From positions 1 to 64,000 of the forward strand of contig JANLPY010000627.1 of assembly GCA_031367505.1 (NCBI GenBank): 64,000 nucleotides of DNA. Reading direction: 5' to 3'. The stretch comes from JAKFWF01 sp031367505 (lineage in GTDB: Bacteria > Pseudomonadota > Alphaproteobacteria > Rhizobiales > Hyphomicrobiaceae). Shown piece after piece: positions 17,101-24,300 of the stretch (position 1 is the stretch's first letter; each line of letters begins with the position of its first letter). The notes below the pieces were generated by a model. It did not search any database, was not told the origin of the DNA, and saw nothing but the letters and a program-made list of their open reading frames with translations. Both the position numbers and the translations under genes were made by a program.

Positions 17101-19547
17101 GGCTCGGTCTCGACCAAGCGTCGCGCACGCTGAAGGTGACGGTCGCCGCACCCGACAAAGTGAAATCGGGTGCGAAACTCACCGTGCCGATCAAGCTCGA
17201 TGGCCTGAAGGCTGGCGAGGAAGCACGCATCACGCTTGCAGCTGTTGACGCTGGTATCCTCAATCTGACGCGTTATCAGCCGCCAGCGCCCGAGAGCCAT
17301 TTCTATGCGCAAACTAAGCTCGGCATGGAGATCCGCGATTTCTACAGCCGCCTAATCGACGGCATGCGGGCTGATCGTGGCCGCTTGCGCTCAGGTGGCG
17401 ACGGTAATGGCGGTATGGCGACATCTGGTTCGCCACCGGTCGAGACCTTGGTTGCGCTCCATTCGGGCATCGTCAAGGTTGGTGTAGATGGGACGGCCTC
17501 AGTCGACTTCCAGCTGCCCGAGTTCAACGGCACCGTCCGCGTAATGGCGGTCGCCTGGACCGCCGACAAACTCGGTCATGCTTCCACCGACGTGATTGTT
17601 CGCGATCCGGTGGCATTGCTCGCATCGGCGCCGCGCTTCCTCACACTAGGCGATGAAGCGCGCATCGAACTCGACGTGCACAACATCGAAGGTGCGGCCG
17701 GCAGTTATAAAGTGGCCGTCGAGCAGGAGAATGCTGCTGGTTCGAAAGCCAGCCTGCTTGGGCGCGAGATTACGCTCAACGCTAACCAACGCGTGTTCGA
17801 GCGCTTCAAGGTCAAGCCGACGGATGTTGGCCGCATGGCCTATGACGTGCGCGTCACCGGGCCGAACGGCGTCGATGTCAAACGTCGCTTGACGCTCGAT
17901 GTTAAAGTGCCGGCCGGTGATATCCGCCGCTACACCGTGTCGAGCCTCAGCGCGAAGGGTGGCAAGATCACGCTGTCGCCCGATATCGCGCAAGATCTGA
18001 TCGCATCTCGCACCAAGGTGACATTGAGCGTTGGCCCGGCAGCTTCGCTCGACGTTCCCGGATTGCTCACGCAGCTTGATCGCTACCCGTATGGTTGCGC
18101 CGAGCAGACGACATCGCGCGCGCTGCCGCTGCTTTATGCCAACGCTCTGTCGGCGAAGTCTGGATTGCCAACCGATGCGGCGCTGAAGGAACGCATTCAA
18201 GGTGCGGTCGAGCGTGTGCTCGAAATGCAGGACGCATCCGGTGCGTTCGGCATCTGGGGTCCGCGCAACGGTGATTTGTGGCTAACGTCTTATGTCACCG
18301 ACTTCCTGACGCGCGCCAAGGAGAGCGGATATGCGGTCAAGCCGCAGGCGCTGTCTCAGGCTTTGGACAAGCTGCAGAACTTCGTCAGCTACGCCCAAGA
18401 CTTCGACAAGGGCGGTGAGGCCCGGGCTTACGCACTTTACGTTCTCGCCCGCAATGGCCGCGCCGCAATGGGTGATCTGCGCTACTACGTCGACACCAGG
18501 CTTGAGCGGTTCTCGACGCCGCTTGCGCAAGCTCATCTGGGAGCGGCGTTGGCGATGCTCGGTGACAAGGAGCGCGCGGAGAAAGCGTTCAAGGCGGCAC
18601 TCGCTTCGATGGGTCAAAAAGATGCGGATACGTCCCGCATCGACTACGGCTCGGGATTGCGTGATGGCGCGGCGATCCTGACCCTGGCGTCCGAGACTCG
18701 CATGTCGATGGTCGAAGCACCGAAGCTGGTGAGCGTTCTGGCCAAGGCTTACGCATCGAAGCAATACACGTCCACTCAGGAGCAGGCGTGGATGTTGCTG
18801 GCGGCGCGCTCGCTGTCCGAGCAGGCGAAGGACACGACGCTCAATGTCAATGGCGAAACCCACAAGGGTCCGCTCAATCGGGTGCTGAGCCCGGCTGAAC
18901 TCAAAGACGGTGTGCTGACGATCACCAACGATGGCGATCAAGTTATCGACGCCGTGGTGTCGGTAATCGGTGCCGCATTGACACCGGAACCGGCGGCGTC
19001 GAAGGGCTTCAGAATCGAGCGCAGTTACTACACGCTCGATGGTAAGAAAGTCGAACTCGGCAGCGCGACCGGCGGTCAAGGCCAGGTCAAGCAAAGCGAT
19101 CGCCTGGTCGTCGTGCTGAAGGTCGAGGCCATGGAAGTTGGCGGGCGCATCATGCTGGTCGATCGTCTGCCGGCCGGGCTCGAAGTCGAGAACCCGCGGT
19201 TGGTCGATGGCGGCGATGTAAAGACGCTCGACTGGTTGAAGCCGGACATCAAACCGGAACACACCGAGTTCAGGGATGATCGGTTCATCGCGGCGTTCAA
19301 TCTGTTCGGCAAAGATGCCGGCCGTCGCGGTAACGCGGATGCCGATGCCGACGACAATAGCGATGGCGATGACGCCGCGGCGAAGGCCAACAAGGGGCCA
19401 GTGAAGACCGCGACGGTCGCCTACATCGTGCGCGCAGTAACACCGGGTAGCTTCGTGCATCCGGCGGCGGCAGTCGAAGACATGTATCGCCCCGACCGAT
19501 TTGCCCGCACCGCCTCCGGCCGCCTCGACGTCACGGCCAAGGAGTGA
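14199..19547 (+). CDS. bacterial alpha-2-macroglobulin family protein
   Basis: A 1782-residue exported protein of the protease-trapping alpha-2-macroglobulin family, which in bacteria defends the periplasm. The start at 14199 gives a signal peptide (LALLSALLALPTAANAQ). Macroglobulin-like domains include AYLYAERGVYRPGETVHLTTLIRD near residue 525. The thioester motif CAEQ is intact (Cys1300-Gln1303 in YPYGCAEQTTSRALPLL), so covalent trapping should be possible. The alpha-alpha toroid thioester domain follows, then a C-terminal region with an acidic linker (DADADDNSDGDDAAAK). The neighbour is pbpC, the usual partner, whose GTG start may overlap this stop. An in-frame extension to 14073 lacks a leader and is not preferred. 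Confidence 0.93.
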   Translation: MLVMPRLALLSALLALPTAANAQSVSSPVVVQPAGFSHAGVARDAVRYEGWLKANVKTTAKKGRETRIAAEKVLATGTDPRAASRSFSEAVATDPTDAEAWLGLARSLLAIQPDPNTGSERYELPVNGSAAAYIAYERAKVPALKAQALVVLADGMKRRSYWRPAIDALKASLVLVNSPEVVEQIAKLQAEHGFRLVDYKVENDAAQPRLCIQFSESLARSQSDFSKFVTVDGRDPTGVTAEAKQLCIDGLSHGRRYEIQVRGGLPSDTAETLGKTAELGVYVKDRGPSVRFSGKSYVLPSKGQQGIPVVTVNTSKVKVEIYRVGDRSLAATLIGGEFQKQMSGYDLESLKDKVGAQVYTGTLEVATKLNEEVTTAVPVGDAIPEMKPGVYAMIAAHDEAKSKDSESNRATQWFIVSDLGLTALSGADGIHAFVRSLASAEQVGGANVRLVARNNEILGTAKTDANGYVRFDAGLKKGEGGMAPAILVAEGPTGDYAFLDLGTAAFDLSDRGVKGRDTSGPLDAYLYAERGVYRPGETVHLTTLIRDRTGRASTVPMTLIVSRPDGVEHRRVALTDDALGGRESRLVLAGSAMTGTWRAKVHADPKADPLAQVSFLVEDFVPERLELKLDAAAKSIAPEEPAIVKLAGRYLYGPPAANLAIEGDVVVKPSTKDVEGYAGYRFGRAEEKLTIVRKSLEGVPNTTAEGKADVAIMLPAIARTTRPLEAEVMLRLREPGGRTIERTVTLPVDPKAERIGIKPLFKGDEVPEGEVARFEVIKVGVDGKRASETALVWTLLRLEQNWQWYSRDGQWNYEAVTFTRRVASGTAATTADLAAAIETKADWGRYRLEVSSADGTSSSSIGFKAGWYGEEGTDSPEMLEVGLDKPSYKAGEIAKLKIVSKTGGRALVTVLSSGLMSHKQIDVPKGGSEIPIEVGEGWGAGAYVATMLYRPMDIAAKRMPGRALGVKWLGLDQASRTLKVTVAAPDKVKSGAKLTVPIKLDGLKAGEEARITLAAVDAGILNLTRYQPPAPESHFYAQTKLGMEIRDFYSRLIDGMRADRGRLRSGGDGNGGMATSGSPPVETLVALHSGIVKVGVDGTASVDFQLPEFNGTVRVMAVAWTADKLGHASTDVIVRDPVALLASAPRFLTLGDEARIELDVHNIEGAAGSYKVAVEQENAAGSKASLLGREITLNANQRVFERFKVKPTDVGRMAYDVRVTGPNGVDVKRRLTLDVKVPAGDIRRYTVSSLSAKGGKITLSPDIAQDLIASRTKVTLSVGPAASLDVPGLLTQLDRYPYGCAEQTTSRALPLLYANALSAKSGLPTDAALKERIQGAVERVLEMQDASGAFGIWGPRNGDLWLTSYVTDFLTRAKESGYAVKPQALSQALDKLQNFVSYAQDFDKGGEARAYALYVLARNGRAAMGDLRYYVDTRLERFSTPLAQAHLGAALAMLGDKERAEKAFKAALASMGQKDADTSRIDYGSGLRDGAAILTLASETRMSMVEAPKLVSVLAKAYASKQYTSTQEQAWMLLAARSLSEQAKDTTLNVNGETHKGPLNRVLSPAELKDGVLTITNDGDQVIDAVVSVIGAALTPEPAASKGFRIERSYYTLDGKKVELGSATGGQGQVKQSDRLVVVLKVEAMEVGGRIMLVDRLPAGLEVENPRLVDGGDVKTLDWLKPDIKPEHTEFRDDRFIAAFNLFGKDAGRRGNADADADDNSDGDDAAAKANKGPVKTATVAYIVRAVTPGSFVHPAAAVEDMYRPDRFARTASGRLDVTAKE

Positions 19548-21922
19548 ACCCGGTGATCGATCGTCACTTGGCCGCACTTCATTCGGGAGTTTCGAGGTGC
19601 TTGAAGCTCGCACGCAGGAATTTGGCTGAGGGCAGTTCGGCCAACCCACAGGTGTCATCCTCGGGCGTGTCCCGAGGACCCAGGGTTCAATTGGCGAAGG
19701 TGTTGGCAAAGGCGCGAGCTGCGTTAGCGAATGCTTTTCGCTTCGATCGAAATCGCGGCGCGGTGGGTCCTCGAAACAAGCCCGAGGATGACACCTTTTC
19801 CGTTAGGACACGGTCGCGGCCAACGAAACGCCTTCGCGCATTTTCAGTCCGGCTACCGTGGCGGATGGGGATGGTGGCGGTTGGGCTGATCGCATTAGCT
19901 TTCAGCGGCGTGAACATCGCGATGCACATCATGGGGCCGCCACCGATTGCGGCGGCGGATGCGGTGTCGCCGACCGTCGTCGATCGGCACGACAGGTTGC
20001 TCCGCGCGTTCACCACGCCGCAGGGGCGCTGGCGATTGCCGGTCGAGGTAGCGGGCGTCGATCCGCGTTATATCGCGATGCTGGTCGCCTATGAGGACCG
20101 GCGCTTTTATAGCCATCACGGCGTAGATCCGCTGGCCTTCGTGCGCGGATTAGGTCTGGCCGCGCGCTATGGCCGGATCGTTTCGGGTGGTTCGACTCTG
20201 ACCATGCAGGTCGCGCGGTTGCTGCAAGGCGAGCACGAGCGCACTGGCATGGGGAAGTTGCGTCAATCGATCCGGGCGCTGCAACTCGAACAGCAATTGA
20301 GCAAGGCTGAAATTTTGCGGCTCTATCTGCGGATGGCCCCGTTCGGCGGCAACATCGAAGGTGTGCGGGCGGCCTCGCTTACATATTTCGGCAAGGAACC
20401 GCAGCGGTTGTCCGTTGGCGAAGCAGCACTTCTGGTGGCGATCCCGCAAGCGCCAGAAACTCGCCGGCCGGACCGGTTTGCGCGGTCGGCATCGCGTGCC
20501 CGATCGCGAGTTCTGGCCCGCGCGGTCGCAAGCGGCGTGATCACCAGTGATGAAGCAAAGCGGGCCGGAACCGAGCCGATCCCAACCCAGAGGCGTGAAT
20601 TTCCGCGACTGGCACCGCATCTGGCCGAATCCGAAGTTGCCGCCAACGAGACGCGATCAATTCACCGATTGACGCTCGATGCAAACGTGCAAGGTCAACT
20701 GGAAGACCTCGCGAAAACCCACGCGCGAGCAGCCGGTGAAAGATTGTCAGCCGCCATCCTCGCCGTCGATCACAAAAGCGGCGAGGTGATTGCCCACGTC
20801 GGCGCGTCGGACTTTTTTGACGACACGCGCTTCGGCTCGGTCGATATGGTGCGAGCTTTGCGATCGCCGGGTTCGACGTTGAAGCCGATCATCTATGGGT
20901 TGGGGTTCGAAGCGGGACTGGCTCATCCCGAAACACTCATCGAAGATCGGCCGGTGCGCTTTGGTACGTATGCGCCGAAGAACTTCGACGAGGAATTTCA
21001 CGGCACGGTGACGATCCGCGATGCCCTCGCACGCTCGTTGAATATCCCGGCCGTGAAAATGCTGAATGCGGTCGGTCCCGGCAAGCTGATGAGCCGGATG
21101 CGGCGGGTTGGTGTCGTGGGCGTCTTGCCGAAAGAAACCACGGAGCCGACGCTTGCCATCGCGCTCGGTGGTGTCGGCCTCAAGTTGCACGACGTGACGG
21201 CGCTCTACGCCGCAATGGCGCGCGGCGGCGAGGCGGTCACGCTTTACCATTCACGTGACGAAAAACGCTCGCCGAATGGTGTCCGCTCGCGGCGGCTGCT
21301 ATCGAACGTCGCTGCTTGGTACGTGACCGATATCTTGAAAGATGCGCCACCCCCGGCGTCGGCCAAGGGCGGCCGGATCGCCTATAAGACCGGCACGTCC
21401 TACGGCTACCGCGACGCCTGGGCGATCGGTTTTGACGGGCGCTATACCATTGGCGTCTGGGTTGGCCGTCCCGACAGTGCAGCGACACCGGGATTGACCG
21501 GACGAACGGCTGCCGCGCCGATGCTGTTCGACGCGTTCCAGCGATTGAGCCCGGATCGGGTCGCGTTGGCGCCCGCACCATCCGCAGCGTTACGTGCGAC
21601 AGGCGCAAATCTGCCGCCGCCCCTCAAGCGTTTCCTGGAGCCAGGCGAGATCGCTCACGACGGCGGCTATCTGGATTCAGCGGTACAGATCGCGTTTCCG
21701 CCTGACCGCGCCGAGGTCGAAGTCGAGGATGCCGACGCACCGGTTCTCCTCAAAGCCGAGGGCGGAGTGTTGCCGCTCACCTGGCTCGCCGATGGCGCAC
21801 CGCTGGCACTCGATGGCAACGCGCGCGAGGTCGTGTGGAACCCCAAAGGTCTCGGCTTCGTCAAGCTTTCCGTTGTGGATGCTCGCGGCCGGGTCGACCG
21901 TGTGACGGTTCGGCTGCGCTGA
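19544..21922 (+). CDS. pbpC: penicillin-binding protein 1C, bifunctional transglycosylase/transpeptidase
   Basis: A 792-residue class A PBP that polymerises and may cross-link peptidoglycan. After one membrane helix (MVAVGLIALAFSG) comes the GT51 domain with VAYEDRRFYSHHGVDPLAF and SGGSTLTMQVARLL. The transpeptidase domain has SPGSTLKP (Ser444 counted from the GTG), SLNIPAVKML and KTGTSYGYRDAW. A C-terminal BiPBP_C-like region closes it. The GTG at 19544 overlaps the alpha-2-macroglobulin stop, but the first 107 codons include a palindromic repeat (19651-19795). An ATG at 19865, just before the membrane helix, is an equally plausible start and would place the repeat between the genes. Confidence 0.9.
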   Translation: MNPVIDRHLAALHSGVSRCLKLARRNLAEGSSANPQVSSSGVSRGPRVQLAKVLAKARAALANAFRFDRNRGAVGPRNKPEDDTFSVRTRSRPTKRLRAFSVRLPWRMGMVAVGLIALAFSGVNIAMHIMGPPPIAAADAVSPTVVDRHDRLLRAFTTPQGRWRLPVEVAGVDPRYIAMLVAYEDRRFYSHHGVDPLAFVRGLGLAARYGRIVSGGSTLTMQVARLLQGEHERTGMGKLRQSIRALQLEQQLSKAEILRLYLRMAPFGGNIEGVRAASLTYFGKEPQRLSVGEAALLVAIPQAPETRRPDRFARSASRARSRVLARAVASGVITSDEAKRAGTEPIPTQRREFPRLAPHLAESEVAANETRSIHRLTLDANVQGQLEDLAKTHARAAGERLSAAILAVDHKSGEVIAHVGASDFFDDTRFGSVDMVRALRSPGSTLKPIIYGLGFEAGLAHPETLIEDRPVRFGTYAPKNFDEEFHGTVTIRDALARSLNIPAVKMLNAVGPGKLMSRMRRVGVVGVLPKETTEPTLAIALGGVGLKLHDVTALYAAMARGGEAVTLYHSRDEKRSPNGVRSRRLLSNVAAWYVTDILKDAPPPASAKGGRIAYKTGTSYGYRDAWAIGFDGRYTIGVWVGRPDSAATPGLTGRTAAAPMLFDAFQRLSPDRVALAPAPSAALRATGANLPPPLKRFLEPGEIAHDGGYLDSAVQIAFPPDRAEVEVEDADAPVLLKAEGGVLPLTWLADGAPLALDGNAREVVWNPKGLGFVKLSVVDARGRVDRVTVRLR
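19651..19795. repeat. 145-base palindromic repeat element at the 5' end of pbpC
   Basis: Two 32-base arms, 19651-19682 and 19764-19795, are inverted copies with 3 mismatches, and each arm contains its own hairpin (TCCTCGGG...CCCGAGGA). The 'GTCATCCTCGGGC.TGTC.CGAGGACCCA' sequence is the kind of dispersed palindrome seen between genes in many alphaproteobacteria. Here it falls inside the open frame of pbpC or just upstream, depending on the true start. Confidence 0.8.
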
Positions 21923-22008
21923 ACATGCGCGCACGTTGCGACGCTGATGCAGTTTGGATCAACGCCAAGTTGGGGTATGCCTGCTGCACAAGAGACAGGG
22001 GCAATCCG

Positions 22009-22989
22009 ATGCGAATTTTACCAGCACAGAGGCGCACTTTAGATTTGCCACGCGTGCCAACGTTGGCAAAGCGTGACAGCGCGATGGCCGCTGCGGGGAT
22101 GATCGCGCTCTGCGTGCACCTGATGGCTGGCAGCATCACCGATCGAACGAAATCGAAACCAAATAATGATCGCGCGACGCAAAGCGCCAGCGTGCCGAAA
22201 GTGGCCAACGAACCCGGCGCTGCGGCGATGCTGCGTGATACCGTCGTCGGTGCATACGGTGGCGTGACGTTTACCCATCCGAGCATGGTCGCGATCGTCA
22301 AACCTGGCGTCATCGACATGACCGTCAAGGATTTCAACTGGATTGGTTTGCCCTTCAAGGCACCCGTCTATTATGGCATCCGCGTGCAGCGCTGGATGCC
22401 GGTCTCGGGCTTGGGCAGCATGGTCGATTTCACCCATGCCAAAGCAATTGCCGTTGCCACGGATGAGGCGGCGTTCACCGGCACGCGGGACGGCAAACCG
22501 GTCGAGCCGAAAGCACCGATCGGCAAAGTGTTCCGGCACCTGGAGTTCAGTCACGGCCACAACATGCTGACCTATAACGGGCTGTTCCGGTGGCCCTCGC
22601 TGGGATTTCTTTCGGGGCCATTTCGCCCTTACGTGGGTGTGGGTGCGGGCATCACATTGCCCCATACCGAAATCGGATTTGCCGACAAAAACACACGGAC
22701 TTACGAGTATCAGTTCGCTGGCTTCGTCGGGCAAATTCTGGGAGGGGTGGAAATAAATCTTGGCCGCACGTCCCTGTTTGCCGAGTACAAGTTCAGCTAC
22801 TCACCATATGAAGTTCCGTTGTCAGAAGAGCCGCGCGGCTTCATCTTGTTCACCGATCTTTGGCGGCAGTTCAAAGCTTGGGCGACGGGCGATGCGCCGC
22901 CGGGCGGCAGGCTCGCAACAAAACTGGCAACCCACCATGGCAACGTTGGCGTGTTGGTTCGCCTCGGCGGTACAGGTGCCGCGAAATGA
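22009..22989 (+). CDS. outer-membrane beta-barrel protein, lipid A oxidase (LpxQ)-like
   Basis: A 326-residue protein resembling the rhizobial outer-membrane lipid A oxidase family, which oxidises the proximal glucosamine of lipid A. Family-like segments occur in order: an AYGG opening, PVYYGIRVQRWM, MVDFTHAKAIA, FRHLEFSHGHNMLTYNGLFRWP, FRPYVGVGAGITLPHTEI, RTYEYQFAGFVGQILGGVEI and TSLFAEYKFSYS. Alternating aromatic/polar strands fit a barrel. A hydrophobic stretch near residues 24-42 (MAAAGMIALCVHLMAGS) may be the export signal, preceded by an unusually long basic N-terminus. An ATG at 21925 is an alternative start. Assignment is by remembered family pattern, so the exact activity is uncertain. 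Confidence 0.6.
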   Translation: MRILPAQRRTLDLPRVPTLAKRDSAMAAAGMIALCVHLMAGSITDRTKSKPNNDRATQSASVPKVANEPGAAAMLRDTVVGAYGGVTFTHPSMVAIVKPGVIDMTVKDFNWIGLPFKAPVYYGIRVQRWMPVSGLGSMVDFTHAKAIAVATDEAAFTGTRDGKPVEPKAPIGKVFRHLEFSHGHNMLTYNGLFRWPSLGFLSGPFRPYVGVGAGITLPHTEIGFADKNTRTYEYQFAGFVGQILGGVEINLGRTSLFAEYKFSYSPYEVPLSEEPRGFILFTDLWRQFKAWATGDAPPGGRLATKLATHHGNVGVLVRLGGTGAAK

Positions 22990-23011
22990 GTAGGTTCAAA
23001 ATCGAGTAAGT

Positions 23012-23950
23012 TCAAAATGCTGCGGTTGATTTTTTTGAAGTACTGTCGTGCGGCGCCGGCTCGATATCTTCGCGGGTAACCCGACACCACTCGGCCAAGA
23101 AATCTAGAAACACACGAAGTTTCGGTAAAACGTGCTTGGGCCCGGGATAAACCGCCCACAGTGCGGTATCGAAATTCGTTCCGTATTCGGCCAGGACCTG
23201 TATCAGCCGCCCGGTCCGCAAATCGTCACCCACGGTTATTTCTGACGTGCGCAACAGCCCAATACCATCGAGCGCGGCGTGGCGCAGAAGTTCGCCATTG
23301 TCCGAGCGCAGCCGGGCGTGAATGCGGATGTTGGCTGCTTCCTTGTCGCGATCCAGGTTCCACGACCAGCCGTCCCCCAACACCAAGCATTTGTGAACGC
23401 TAAGATCGGCGGGCGAAAGAGGTGTACCGTTCTCGGCGATGTAGGCTGGTGACGCGACGATGATTTGATGATCCGAAGCTAGGCGTTTTGCGATGAGTGT
23501 TGAATCGGTGAGAATGCCGCAGCGGATCGCGACATCATACCCCTCCTCTTGCAGGTTCACGATGCGGTCGGTCACATCAACCTGCACATCGATCTCTGGG
23601 TAGAGCCGCACGAACGCAGAGATTGCCGGCCCAACAAACTGTTGGCTGAGACTGGCAGGGGCCGAGATCTTCAACTTTCCCTTTGGATTGGCAACATTGT
23701 CGCCAACCGCCGAGCGGGCGATGTCCAACTCATCGAGTATGCGGGCGGCATGTACAAGGAATGTAGCGCCCTCGTGCGTGATCCGGATCGAGCGGGTTGT
23801 ACGGTCAAATAGGCGCGCGTTCAGTTCCTCTTCCAACGCTTGTAAACGCTTGGAAATCGTTCCTGGCGTCAAACCCAGTTCTGTGCCGACAGCGGATAAA
23901 TTCTGCACTGCGGCAACCCGGGCGAAGATCCGCAAATCTTGAATGTCCAT
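23012..23950 (-). CDS. LysR-family transcriptional regulator
   Basis: A 312-residue regulator. The winged HTH is at the N-terminus (DIQDLRIFARVAAVQNLSAVGTELGLTPGTISKRLQALEEEL...RLFDRTTRSIRIT), followed by a linker helix and a substrate-binding domain from about residue 90. It belongs to the subgroup with the 'G.L.ISAP..LSQQF..P....F...YPEI' pattern that often controls nearby oxidoreductases or efflux genes. No divergent partner is obvious: the facing side is a 350-base gap and then the DUF4175 gene on the same strand. The ATG at 23950 (MDIQDLRIF) is the standard start. Confidence 0.9.
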   Translation of the reverse strand: MDIQDLRIFARVAAVQNLSAVGTELGLTPGTISKRLQALEEELNARLFDRTTRSIRITHEGATFLVHAARILDELDIARSAVGDNVANPKGKLKISAPASLSQQFVGPAISAFVRLYPEIDVQVDVTDRIVNLQEEGYDVAIRCGILTDSTLIAKRLASDHQIIVASPAYIAENGTPLSPADLSVHKCLVLGDGWSWNLDRDKEAANIRIHARLRSDNGELLRHAALDGIGLLRTSEITVGDDLRTGRLIQVLAEYGTNFDTALWAVYPGPKHVLPKLRVFLDFLAEWCRVTREDIEPAPHDSTSKKSTAAF

Positions 23951-24300
23951 GCAACATACCTTTGGATGCGATAAGCATACCTGCTGTCGCTCGAACGAGA
24001 TACCCAACATCAACGGATGCCGAAGCCAAAAGTTCGAAAGTTAGCTGCGTTCTTCCTGAGATAGGGAATTCGACCACGTTAATCCGATATCTGCTCAATC
24101 AGCACATCAAATTTTGCTTTTTTTGCATTTTTTCTACTGCCAGTGTGTCGCAAGATCGAGTGCTGTTTTCTACGCGCAGCTCGTTTCTCGAGAACGCTCG
24201 GTACCGATGAGTTCGCATTTCAACGGCGTCTCGAACATCAGCAGAGACTTTGATCATCAATTTTCGTCAGTCGATCTCACAGAAACCAAGGTACAATTAA
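23951..24300. other. gene-free gap upstream of the LysR gene
   Basis: These 350 bases are AT-richer than their surroundings, with a T-rich stretch around 24107-24132. No coding frame with family support, tRNA or stable hairpin is visible. It should hold the LysR promoter and the 3' trailer of the DUF4175 gene. Confidence 0.4.

Noticed and set aside
18282..19709. 475-codon open frame on the minus strand opposite the alpha-2-macroglobulin gene
   Set aside because: It lies wholly antisense to a strongly supported gene, is rich in Arg, His and Gln, and shows no domain pattern. High-GC codon use creates such shadow frames.
24107..24132. T-rich tract as a terminator
   Set aside because: No stable hairpin precedes the T-run on either strand.
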